Assembly: GCA_947462335.1 (NCBI GenBank)
Contig: OX381704.1
Location: forward strand, 43,466,942 to 43,530,941
Length of the DNA stretch: 64,000 bases
Reading direction: 5' to 3'
Source of the DNA: Harmothoe impar
Lineage: Eukaryota; Annelida; Polychaeta; Phyllodocida; Polynoidae
Below are positions 56,101 to 64,000 of this stretch, piece by piece. The position numbers were made by a program, and so were the translations under genes. Each line of letters opens with the position of its first letter. Positions within the stretch are counted from its first letter, which is position 1. Under the pieces are notes generated by a model, which worked only from the letters and a program-made list of their open reading frames with translations, was not told the origin of the DNA and searched no databases.

Positions 56101-59100
56101 GTTCCCGTATCACATGGCCTGTGACGTCATCATTTGTTCAAATTGTTATGGCCATTTATATGCAATTAAACATATTTTGAAGAGTAAAAACCATGAAATA
56201 AAGGCAAAGGCCCATGGCCAGAGGAGTTTTGGTATCGTTCCCCCCGAGGTGAGGCTGGGGCTGCATCCCACTCAGCCTGCGGCTTCGTGGGATACGGCCC
56301 CAGCCTCACCTCGGGGGGAACGATACCAAAATATCCTCTGGCCATGGGCCTTTGTCTATTTATTTTTTAAAGCATTAGTTGCTAAGTAAACTCTGATGTT
56401 TTACTACAGAATGACCATGAGAAGGCATTACTAATGGCGCGTCGGGAACAGGCGAGCAAGTTGTCGGACTACGAGCGTAAAGTGGCAGACTTGGAGCGGG
56501 AGGTGGAGAAGTACCAGGTCCTGGCCGGTATAGAGAGCCTCACCTTGGGCATGCTTGGTGACGACAGGAGGAAGGACACCCTGGAGACAGCAGAGGGTGC
56601 TGCGCCAGTCTTACCCATCGGGCAGCTGGATCTCAAACAGACTGTGGACACACAGACCGACCGGGTGCTCCAACTACCCGCCATGACTCAAACATTATCA
56701 CCACTATCCACCCTGCGCACTACTGTGGGCACGTCTACAGACGACCTTCCGCTTCCTCCAGGGATCATCCCGCCTCCTCCTGCTGGTGCACCGCCCCCAC
56801 CGCCACCGCCACCACCGCCCCCACCACTTCCTCCAGGGATGGCAGGACCTCCGCCACCACCTCCACCACCACCGCCGCCCCTGCCTGGAATGGCAGGCCC
56901 ACCACCGCCACCGCCACCACCACCTCTGCCAGGGATGGGTGGACCCCCACCACCACCGCCACCACCACCTCTGCCAGGAATGGGTGGACCCCCACCACCA
57001 CCGCCACCACCACCGATACCAGGAATGGGTGGACCTCCACCACCGCCACCGCTGCCAGGGATGGGTGGACCCCCACCACCACCGCCCATTCCTGGTGGTC
57101 CCCCACCACCACCTGGGGCTGGGGCTGCATACATGGCACCACCTGGTAAGTCCCATGTCTGTATATAAAGGGTAGGCTGCTGTATTATCTTAAAATTACA
57201 CCTTCAGGGTGGCATGATGCCTCAAGGTGCTATGTTTAGCTGTCGCTATGAACACGCCTGCGCTGCATTGGTTCACCATGCCAACCCTTTGGGGGTGTTT
57301 CGAGCAGTAGGGTAGACACAATGCATCGAATGCAGCAGTGGCGAGTTACTCGCCAGGAGGCTACAATAAAGTACAAAATATGACAAAACATTTCACAGAC
57401 ATTATACTAATAGTTATAACAATCACCCCTGATAAAGGTACAATGATGCACTTGTGATTGTGAAAATACAAACTTTGAGTTGACTTGTACATGTAATACT
57501 GATTTTCTAATATTCACTAATAATTATTCATTACTCCGTAGCTCCACGTAGACCGCTGATCCAGCCCAGTGCTCCCATGAAGCCCCTCTTCTGGAGGAAA
57601 CTCGGCAACAATGACCTTCAAAAACATGTGGTTGACACAAAGTAAGTACCCACTGCTCAGACAGTCCTGGTTAAAGGACCTAATACATGTTGTAACACAC
57701 ACGCACTGTTCATAATGCACCAACGTTTTAAACATGAATAATCAGTAAAAGATTTCAAATATATAAATATATACTTGTATTCATACAACTTGGCTATCCG
57801 TCTGTTCACTAAAAACTGGATCGGGTGTTTTTGGAGTGGTGGAGGAAATAATAGTTATCATCTTATATATAAAATTAGGCTGTGTTCTAATTTTGGAATG
57901 TGTTATAACGCTGATTGCAGGAAGTTCACTACTCTGTTTGGTAAAACTCTATCCGTGCCCATGTAAGTACCAGCGTCTGTCACCAGGGGGAGTGGCAGCA
58001 CCTTGTGGGGATGCCTTTAATTCACAACCTGCATCTTTCCCTTTAAATGCCTTGCTCGGTTTTCCCTCACCACCTCTCTGGTCCCTCAGGCTGTTCATGG
58101 GAACTACAATCTCACTACTTTGGAGACTTGATGCGTCGTTATTAGTGAGAGCACCATTTGTGCCTCTCACTAGTATCTCTAACTCATTTACAATCTAGCA
58201 GAAACCACCTGGAATTAAGTTTCTTTTTGGTTCAACTGTCTCTAACAATACTAACAACCCGTGTGGACTTCAACATTCCAGAATATCCTGTAGTGACACT
58301 AACCTGTAAACTTGTAGAGGACCTGAATAAACGACTGGCTCAGCCAACATTGTGTAGACTACTCCTTCCCTTTCAACAAGACAAACTTCAAGAATCCCTA
58401 TGACATGTACATATACTCCGGTAGTGTGTTGATAATAGGATTGACTTACATGCTTTGTAATTAGCCTTTACTAACAGATTGTCAAAGGTGCCTATTCCTG
58501 TTTTGGGGAATAATTGATCTTTATGGCAGCAGCTTATTCTCTCCCTCACCACCCCCATGCCATGTACACAATTGTATTGAAAAAATTATATTTTTGTTTA
58601 TCTATTATTGCTTACATGCGAGTTTATAATCTATTGGACATATGTCCGTCTTCTTCATTGTTCGTTTTGATAGTAATTAGTATGAAGTTCTGACTTTTGT
58701 CAGTATAATATTACAACCATGGAATGAATAAGTTGACTGTAATATGACACTGCTGTCTTTACCCTTAGCACCATGGACAATGTCTGGGATGTCCTGGAAG
58801 AACCAGAAATCAATGCAGAAGATTTTGAAGAGGTATTTTCAAAAGTATCCATCAAGAAAAAGGAGAAGCCTGAAAAGGCAAAAAGCGCCAAAAAGACAAA
58901 AGAGGTAATTTACTTTTTCGAATATATGTAACACAAATCATGTTAAAAAAGAGCAGTTTGCAGACACATAGAATTTGTTTAAACGACCATTATTTTTAGG
59001 ATTGTCTCAGTAAAATAAATTTACATGTAAAGGTATTGTATTCTCCATGCTAAAACCATTATAATATGCATATACTATTGAATGGGACAGTCTGAAACAG

Positions 59101-62100
59101 CTATGCCTACAAGTATTTTTAAGAAATGTAACTTATCAATGACTAACCATTGCCTTACACGTGATACATGTGAACCTCCGTGACACACTTATAAAGAGCT
59201 GCTCATTCCGCTCCCAGGTGGCCAAGCTGCTCGACAGTAAACGCTCACAGAATATCGGCATCTTTGTTTCGTCACTCCGCCTCACCGCCCAGGACATTGA
59301 GACGGCATTACTGGAGTTCGACACCTCTGTTCTCCCTCTGGAGACTCTAGAATCGCTCTACGAGCAGGTAAATGTTATATGGGTGAAGTAACAGTAGTAC
59401 AAATGGTAGTGGAGGCATCACACCAAGAGTATTCTCACTGGGACATGAGCGCATTAATCTCTGTACTGACCGCTCAGATAATTAACCAACAATAATTGAC
59501 AACTTTCAAATTAAACGGTTTATATATCAAACACATGTGTTTGTATGCATGTTTCAGCTTCCTAGACTATAACTTGTGTCGCATGTTCATCTACTGTGTA
59601 AGATGTAGGAGTATGTTGTACAGGAATGTTTGCAGCTTTTAAAACATGCTTATCTGTTTGTGTTTCCAGCGGCCTGAGATGGACGAGTTAAGCCTTATCA
59701 AGCGTCACATCGAAACTAAACCTGATATCGCCCTAGATCGGCCGGAACAGTAAGTACTGTTTAATATCTTCACCCAAATGCCCAAAAACTCCTCTCAATT
59801 TAATATCCTGTAGACTGCCGTTCTGTTTTACTCCAGGGCATAGAGAAATCTGGACCCCCACTCCCCAATAATGAGAGGGCTTTCTATTTCACCAGTGAAA
59901 AACGAATTTGTCAAAAATGGTCAGTTTCATTTGCCTTGTATAATAAGTATTAATTGACTCACTGATAAATGTCTTCTTGCAGGTTCCTGTACGATTTGTC
60001 GCAGATCCCTAGCTTTGCTGACCGGACGTTTTGCCTCATCTTCCAATCCCACTTTAGTGAACAGATAGGCTCTATTGAGTCACGTCTCAACAACATCAGG
60101 GTTACATGTCAGGTGAGCAACAAAGGAATACATGAGTAAATAAATATACACATGCAGAAGTATACCATGTGCTCCACCAAAGAAAAATATATAAGTTATA
60201 ACAATAAACTCATAAGTTAAAACCAAACAGCTAAATTGGATCAGCAGGGCTACCTATAAAACTACTCTATACATGGGTACTGCATTGTCATACAAGGGAC
60301 ATGAGAAGGGGTTTGTTGTTTTGGAGAATCTGATTTCTGATAACTTCTTATGATATTACAACATGGGGGACAGTTCCATTTATTTATCAAATTGAACAAG
60401 TTAAAACAAGAGAATTGGGAAAAGATTATGAGACTACTTACTAACTTATTCCTATTATATTTAACACCAGCTTTGATTTGATGGAATGCCAGGTTTGACT
60501 TGTAAGTGGTGTATAATGTCTAATGTGTGCCTCCCCTCTGTTGCAGGTGCTGATGAGCAGTAAGAGTGTACAGACAGTGATTGGACTTATCCTCGCCTTT
60601 GGCAATTACATGAATGGAGGTACGTTGGTATTCTCAGAGTAGATGTATGAGTAGCAAGAAGGGTTAGACCAACTGAAGAATCTAATCGTAAGGATTTGGG
60701 CAATGTATATATGTGTAGATACATATGATTGTGGTGGTCCTATTGATGAGATGATAAGAAATGTTAAAGTACCGGTAATACTGAGTATTGTTGCATAACG
60801 GTCACATTGTGAACTACATGTAAACTGTATTCAGCAAACTATATGTACTTCCAGGTACGGCCAGAGGACAAGCAGATGGTTTCGGATTAGAGATATTAGC
60901 CAAACTTCGTGACGTGAAAAGCAAAGTAAGAGTCATCACTGGAATATATTCACACCTAGCTTATACAATTCTACATACCTAGCATTCTGACATGTTAAAT
61001 GAACCGTTAAATGTAGTACCTGTATAAAACCAGGGTATGGTAATATTTTTACAACAGGGATGGAAGGATTTTTGGGGAAAAGGTCAGTGGTCTATTAATC
61101 ATAATAGGGGTAGGCCGACAAAAAGGGAGGGGAATAAACGAATGTTGACCCCTCTCATGGGGTAGATGGAAAAATTTTAATACCCTTGTTTGAAACTCCA
61201 CTAACACCCGCCCATAAAACTAAACGATTCCGATTACATTGTGAGATATAAAAATACACAACATTATTATATAGCTACAATAGTAAATGACTTTAAAAAA
61301 TAAAAATTAAAAAAGAAATAAAAAAAATAGATTAAAAAATAAGTAAATGAGACTGACTTCCCTATGTGCCCCTACAGGACAACTCGGTGAGTCTGCTGCA
61401 GTACATGGTAAGGATGTACGTCCGGAAGTACGACCCTGACGCAGGCACCGAGAAGGCCAAACCACCTCTACCCGAGCCCAGCGACATCAACAAGGCTGCG
61501 CTCATGAACTTTGACGAGGTTGACGCTGAGCTGAAAAAATTGAAAACATCTGTTGATGGTAAGTATAAGTGATAAAGTAGTACTGATATCTGACCGCTTA
61601 ACATGGGAGTGTATTAGCAAGGTTTCCTCCTAACAATCCCATGCTTTTTTTTGGGGGGGGGCGTCAATCTTGAAACTAGAAATAACTATTTTTCATACTC
61701 TTTTTGACCCATTAAATCACTAAAACATGAATCAATTCATTGTCTCTCATTTTTAGAGAATGAGGGTGTTCAGACCAGCCAGTGATATTCAGAGCAACTC
61801 TCCAGAGGAGTAACATGTATCATTGCATTACTCTTAAAATGTAAAAAATGATAAAGGTTTATATACAAAAAGGTTGAAACCCTGTTTGTTACATTGTGTT
61901 ACTCTTAGAGTCTCAGGCTGTCTGGGCAATGATATCAATAATATACATGATTTCCCAAATGCAGCACGGACTATTGGTTGATAATATATATTGACTCATT
62001 GTGTAATGAACAGGATGTGAGAAGAAGATCGGCAACGTTGTCATGAACTCGACAGAAGAAACACTTGAACCCTTCAAAAGCAACATGATTAAATTCATAG

Positions 62101-63718
62101 ATAAAGGTAGGTGGTATGAATAACACAATTTTCTGGAATATTGTTCAATGCATGTATATGTGTTCATTTCATTTAACAAAATGTATATATTACGGTTGTG
62201 CCATAGCTCCCTCATTGGACTGTTATTGGTCATAAATTCTTATGCATTGAATAACTTTCATGTGGTCAATATTTATCAATAATTAAAATGTATTACCCTT
62301 GTTTCAGCTCGAGTTGACCTGAAGGAACAAGAATCAAATTTACTCGAGTCCAAGAAAAGGTAAATATCACAGTGAAATATATGGACACCATAAACGACGG
62401 GGGCTCTTTTATAAATATTCAAAGAGATAATATTGTCAATTCCTTTATAGATATATTGAATAGGATATTAGTTATCTGTAAGGAAAGTAGTGTAAATCAA
62501 TATTTATTACAGATAATTCTCGCATGTGACCCCAACCCGCGTATTAGCCACACCCCCAACTTTCACAAATCCTTTTACAAATAAGCTTAACAGGGGGTCT
62601 GGAAATTGCTAATCTAGTACTATAGTATACTTATAAAAACCCGCATATAAGCCGCACTCCCCAATTCTGGCCGATCCTGTAAGCCGCATTGGCGATCCGA
62701 CTCGCGTACTAGGCGGTATGAGAACGGAAGTAAAATCTTGGGAGTTGTGTATACCATTACTCTATATAGTCTGTAGGTCCATAATGGATACCTATGAATC
62801 CTCATATGGGTAGAAATGTTAGCTGTTTGTAGTTTCACCTTTACATGATTTAGCAGACCAATGTTAATAATATACCATATTCCCTCTACAGGTTCTCGTT
62901 GTGCGCCATTTACTTTTCGCTAAGACCCAAGCCGGGAGATAATGAGGTCTCTCCGAAGGACTTCTTCGTTCACTGGTCCTCCTTCTGCAATGACTTCAAG
63001 GATCTCTGGAAGAGAGAACAGCAGCGTATTGTAAAGGAAAAGTAAGTTTAGTACCAAATAACTGAATAAGGGAGAAACAAGGAAATAATTGAATCAAACA
63101 ACTCCAGAAAAAGAAATTAGAAGTCATTCATCTGCTATGGTTATGTATATACTTTGAAGGAAGAATGTAATGAATGTCATAGAAACTAGTGTTAATACAT
63201 TGTTAAAAAGGTATGACATTGAACATTGCAGAGTGGAGGAGGCCCAGAAGAAGGTAAAACAGATCAAGGGAGACCAAAAGGCGGCAGTACAAACCACACC
63301 CACATCAGCACGCGGCAAGAAAGGCTTGGTAAGTTAGCCATCATAGCCTTTTCTAATAACACTAATCACTAGGAGGGAAATCAACTCATTATGGATGGAA
63401 AGTAGTGTAAATCAATATTTATTACAGTTAATTCTCGCATATGACCCTAACCTGCGTATTAGCCGCACCCCCCACTTTCACAAATCCTATAATCCTATAA
63501 CCTAATACTATAGTACTATTTACGGTCTTAGCGACACATTTGCATCACTCATGCCTTTTCTATTTGCCATTCTTTGAACGGGATACGTTTCTGGTTCGTC
63601 GTGGAATATGGTGTAGATTAATTCTTTTTAACTGTGAAACAATTATTAACTTCTCATAAAATCCGCCCTTTTCTGCCTCTTCCAGAAAGCCAAGCTTGCC
63701 AGTAAAGGAATGATATGA
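38759..63718 (+). CDS. FMN2: FMN/Cappuccino-class formin (actin nucleator), complete to stop codon
   Basis: A multi-exon gene; start ATG at 38844, stop TGA at 63716-63718. Formins of this class nucleate and elongate unbranched actin filaments with Spire. Order of parts: MGQQES start; disordered N-terminal exon with a coiled coil; conserved N-terminal module (exons 43845-44017 and 44448-44622); optional small exons; giant disordered exon; coiled coil (55837-55898 and the start of 56410-57145); FH1; FH2 (57542 to 63041); and a basic tail (63232-63328, 63686-63718) ending GKKGLKAKLASKGMI. The FH2 sequence (MKPLFWRKL, VWDVLEEPEI, LAFGNYMNGG, GQADGFGLEIL, LPEPSD) and the tail are closest, as far as I recall, to FMN1/FMN2/Cappuccino rather than Diaphanous, DAAM or FHOD. 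The symbol denotes the class, since vertebrates have two paralogues. No Rho-binding GBD/FH3 is seen, as expected for this class. Confidence 0.92.
43845..44017 (+). CDS. FMN2: Formin exon: conserved N-terminal module, part 1
   Basis: Phase 1 to phase 0. Reads GHMLVAWLCSTFDEQHYLHY, then MLSKVDLKVIAIQFCTHLVA and AGVIKRLEDEG. The FC-x-x-L-V-A-A-G-V block resembles a helical segment in vertebrate FMN2 upstream of its coiled coil (FC-x-R-I-I-A-M-G-L-L), so it is a genuine conserved module of the class and not part of FH2. The donor is AGG|GTAAGT. Confidence 0.85.
44448..44622 (+). CDS. FMN2: Formin exon: conserved N-terminal module, part 2
   Basis: Phase 0 to phase 1. Starts PDCMYYWAHSEPIFQLE, matching the YxWA block that follows the previous helix in FMN2, then a Pro-rich segment and an acidic ELLDILLAEDAPTEGEQ. 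The acceptor is CTCTTACAG and the donor CCAG|GTAAAT. Confidence 0.85.
44894..45193. mobile_element. hAT-type MITE with CAGGGTTCCCAC ends
   Basis: A 300-bp element with ends CAGGGTTCCCAC and GTGGGAACCCTG, flanked on both sides by AGTAAG (44888-44893 and 45194-45199), a plausible part of an 8-bp target duplication. The interior is arrays of GTCATGGAATGTCATGGAAT. The terminal sequence and repeats resemble non-autonomous hAT-like elements known from many animals. It lies in a formin intron. Confidence 0.85.
45663..45900. repeat. Hairpin-core dispersed repeat, copy 6
   Basis: Starts TTTTAACCATTCAAGGGC; contains GGGAGTGTATCAACCCCGTA and a diverged core (CCGCCCTGGCTGGTAACTTG, then CGTGGGCTGCATTCATGGAT). 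It lies in a formin intron. Confidence 0.6.
48362..48484 (+). CDS. Weak candidate exon after a strong pyrimidine-rich acceptor
   Basis: CCCCTCCTTCTCCTCCAG is one of the strongest acceptor-like sequences in this intron. It is followed by an open frame (VVLHTGGLLHQLYSHQCHHS, then ACSYLDSYLAIRASIV) that ends at a stop. No good donor is visible, so it may be a decoy or an alternative terminal exon. Confidence 0.2.
   Translation, partial: RVVLHTGGLLHQLYSHQCHHSACSYLDSYLAIRASIVAHP
48742..48961 (+). CDS. Candidate alternative formin exon (edges uncertain)
   Basis: A GC-rich frame ending MGWDGLVDLTYKSGVVHYAL, then PNVPDL, with the donor CTAG|GTAATA leaving phase 1. That is compatible with the 48-nt exon at 49922. 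Codon usage in the second half looks coding (C or G at most third positions). No phase 1 acceptor with a good pyrimidine tract was found, so it may be an alternative first exon starting at an internal ATG, or have an unrecognised upstream edge. Confidence 0.35.
49922..49969 (+). CDS. FMN2: Formin 48-nt exon (phase 1/1)
   Basis: The acceptor TTTTATTTCAG and the donor ACAG|GTAGGT bound 16 codons reading DSQNESKEPKEAPTFT in phase 1. It fits directly between the exon ending at 44622 and the exon starting at 55837, both phase 1. Skipping it keeps the frame, so it may be alternative. Confidence 0.6.
51150..54819 (+). CDS. Formin giant exon: about 1,220-residue disordered region with repeated Y-I/V-P motifs
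   Basis: One uninterrupted frame ends at the donor TAAAG|GTGAGC (54819, phase 1), which fits the coiled-coil exon at 55837. At the 5' side either the ATG at 51150 is a start (alternative first exon) or the acceptor TATTCTAG at 51160 is used, which needs a phase 2 upstream exon. None of the upstream formin exons ends in phase 2. The sequence is Ser/Arg/Gln/Pro-rich without globular domains. Short motifs YIPYSQR, YVPLLQR, YIPITER and YIPLSGR recur. A later region is rich in RSQS and SPSR, likely phosphorylation sites. The C-terminal part (NVRETCSKKDKEEYLHKILD) looks helical. Confidence 0.8.
55837..55898 (+). CDS. FMN2: Formin exon: start of pre-FH1 coiled coil
   Basis: Phase 1 to phase 0, encoding EQQMLVMGLKREMRGQVDRL plus Lys. 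It continues directly into NDHEKALLMARREQASKLSD in the next exon, a continuous heptad-like coiled coil. FMN2 has a coiled coil at the same place. The acceptor is CACATTGCAG and the donor TAAAG|GTATGT. Confidence 0.85.
56195..56362. repeat. Near-perfect 70-bp inverted repeat (hairpin) in intron before the FH1 exon
   Basis: The left arm 56195-56270 and the right arm 56288-56362 are reverse complements with only a few mismatches and a small indel, around a 17-nt loop. The arms include GGCCCATGGCCAGAGGA, GGTATCGTTCCCCCCGAGGT and GAGGCTGGGGC. It ends about 45 nt before the exon's acceptor. Confidence 0.95.
56410..57145 (+). CDS. FMN2: Formin exon: coiled coil end and FH1 (polyproline)
   Basis: Phase 0 to phase 1. 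The first 35 residues finish the coiled coil (YERKVADLEREVEKYQVLAG). Then come SIQT-like linker sequence (TVDTQTDRVLQLPAMTQ) and FH1 with about eight polyproline tracts of 5-12 Pro separated by LPGMGG or LPGMAG. FH1 binds profilin-actin and SH3/WW proteins. The polyproline code is a mixed CCA/CCG/CCC/CCT repeat prone to length change. Glycine-rich and other antisense frames here are shadows. Confidence 0.93.
57203..57375. repeat. Hairpin-core dispersed repeat, copy 7
   Basis: Contains TGCATCGAATGCAGCAGTGG followed by CGAGTTACTCGCCAGGAGGC, a strong stem-loop. It lies in the intron following FH1. Confidence 0.65.
57542..57641 (+). CDS. FMN2: Formin exon: FH2 start (lasso)
   Basis: Phase 1 to phase 2. 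Reads APRRPLIQPSAPMKPLFWRK, then LGNNDLQKHVVDT. MKPLFW is the invariant lasso sequence of FH2 that wraps around the partner subunit's post in the dimer. The donor is ACAAA|GTAAGT. Confidence 0.94.
57921..57962 (+). CDS. FMN2: Candidate 42-nt cassette microexon in FH2 linker
   Basis: The acceptor CGCTGATTGCAG and the donor CCCAT|GTAAGT (full consensus) bound 42 nt that are phase 2 to phase 2. This exactly matches the flanking exons (57641 exit phase 2, 58769 entry phase 2). Included, it would add 14 residues (close to KFTTLFGKTLSVPI) between the lasso and VWDVLEEPEI; skipped, the FH2 stays in frame. This linker is variable in length among formins. Confidence 0.55.
58769..61558 (+). CDS. FMN2: Formin FH2 exons, central part
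   Basis: Seven exons: 58769-58904, 59218-59367, 59670-59749, 59983-60112, 60547-60619, 60855-60925 and 61378-61558, all in compatible phase with GT-AG borders. They carry TMDNVWDVLEEPEINAEDFE, VAKLLDSKRSQNIGIFVSSL, PEQFLYDLSQIPSFADRTFC, ILAFGNYMNGG, TARGQADGFGLEILAKLRDV and YDPDAGTEKAKPPLPEPSD. Conserved FH2 residues are present: the Ile of the QNIGI block needed for actin binding, Lys/Arg in KRSQ, and the GNYMNGG-(T)-RGQADGF signature. No frameshift or stop is seen, so the domain should be functional. Confidence 0.94.
62014..63041 (+). CDS. FMN2: Formin FH2 exons, C-terminal part
   Basis: Exons 62014-62106, 62308-62359 and 62892-63041 complete the domain: CEKKIGNVVMNSTEETLEPF, ARVDLKEQESNLLESKKRFS, PGDNEVSPKDFFVHWSSFC and DFKDLWKREQQRIVKEK. 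The post region with F-x-W-x-x-F-C-x-D-F-K matches other FMN proteins. Phases join 1, 2, 2. Confidence 0.93.
62482..62573. repeat. 92-bp dispersed repeat, copy 1
   Basis: GGAAAGTAGTGTAAATCAAT at the start and CACCCCCAACTTTCACAAAT near the end; about 90% identical to 63397-63488. It is followed by GCATATAAGCCGCACTCCCC-type sequence, a relative of a repeat seen in many marine animals. Confidence 0.85.
63232..63718 (+). CDS. FMN2: Formin tail exons with Spire-interaction-like basic motif and stop
   Basis: Exons 63232-63328 and 63686-63718. They encode VEEAQKKVKQIKGDQKAAVQ, a short Thr/Ser linker and the end GKKGLKAKLASKGMI before TGA. The basic G-(L/I)-K-A-K-(L/I)-x-x-K pattern matches the formin-Spire interaction tail of FMN2 as I remember it, where it binds the Spire KIND domain. 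No diaphanous-autoregulatory domain is present, consistent with the class. A polyadenylation signal is not obvious within the remaining 280 nt. Confidence 0.9.
63397..63488. repeat. 92-bp dispersed repeat, copy 2
   Basis: A direct copy of 62482-62573 with the same length and orientation, about 0.9 kb downstream in another formin intron. The TATTTATTACAG inside it is acceptor-like in both copies. Confidence 0.85.
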
Positions 63719-64000
63719 GGGAAATCTGCGGCATTGGGTGCCAGACCTGCCCTTAACATGAAGGGGTGCTACACAGACTACAATATTGGTGCTTAAACCC
63801 GAGGCCTTGACCGCGATCTCACACATAGGCCAGCGCTTCGCGATAAGTCACATGCATATACATATATATGCCTACGTAGGTATCAGCCTGAAGGATGATG
63901 GATGCGCCACCGCATTAGGATAAATACAGTTCTTCTGATGTCACAGCGCCATTAACCGTTAATTGCATTCACTACACATATACGGTGAGGCTCCGTTGAC

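Noticed and set aside
56688..57156. Antisense Gly-rich and Trp/Arg-rich frames
   Set aside because: Mirror images of the FH1 polyproline repeat.
1..64000. CRISPR arrays, prophage, bacterial operons
   Set aside because: Direct repeats present are minisatellites or dispersed elements; gene structure is clearly that of an animal.

Overview
The window is nuclear DNA of an intron-rich invertebrate animal. Genes are split by canonical GT-AG introns of roughly 0.1 to 10 kb. The coding content is metazoan: thyroglobulin type-1, WAP-like and Kunitz modules in one secreted protein, an ALG14 gene, and an FMN/Cappuccino-class formin with a Spire-binding-like tail. Introns and intergenic DNA are full of short foldback and inverted-repeat elements. 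I see no operons, rRNA, CRISPR or phage features. The exact phylum cannot be read from the sequence; several CTCF-like sites hint at a bilaterian but do not prove it.

Layout. (1) 1-14555, minus strand: a large secreted extracellular-matrix-type gene. It starts with a signal peptide at 14555 and runs off the left edge. I resolve 14 exons; after exon 2 every internal boundary is phase 1, as in genes built by exon shuffling. Modules in order: signal peptide, thyroglobulin type-1, an 8-Cys module, acidic and helical linkers, a WAP-like domain missing two cysteines, a second thyroglobulin-like unit, another Cys module followed by a collagen-like Gly-Gly-Pro/Gln tract, a Kunitz domain, a third Cys module, and a Gly-Pro-Gln repeat. 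A 5'-truncated non-LTR retrotransposon (about 7.7-10.3 kb) sits between two duplicated copies of one exon.
(2) 14556-24264: mostly non-coding repeat DNA, with three small candidate exons on the minus strand.
(3) 24265-27254, plus strand: complete five-exon ALG14, the membrane-anchor subunit of the second GlcNAc transferase of N-glycan precursor synthesis at the ER. Its introns carry two foldback elements.
(4) 27255-38758: about 11 kb of repeats, CTCF-like sites, a possible formin promoter near 28.1 kb, and weak minus-strand candidate exons. These may belong, with those at 20.6-23.9 kb, to a second Cys-containing gene that would have ALG14 nested in an intron.
(5) 38759-63718, plus strand: an FMN/Cappuccino-class formin. 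A large N-terminal exon begins MGQQES; it is followed by a two-exon conserved N-terminal module, a giant 3.66-kb disordered exon, coiled coil, FH1, a complete FH2 spread over about a dozen exons, and a basic tail. A 42-nt frame-preserving microexon lies inside the start of FH2.

The three main genes have no evident functional link: matrix/inhibitor protein, ER glycosylation, actin nucleation. The most unusual signals are the modular secreted gene with its repeated 8-Cys module and concerted loss of a WAP disulfide, the formin's phase-incompatible giant exon with repeated Tyr-Ile/Val-Pro motifs, and families of inverted-repeat elements sharing CCCAGT-type ends, one of whose termini coincides with a candidate splice donor.
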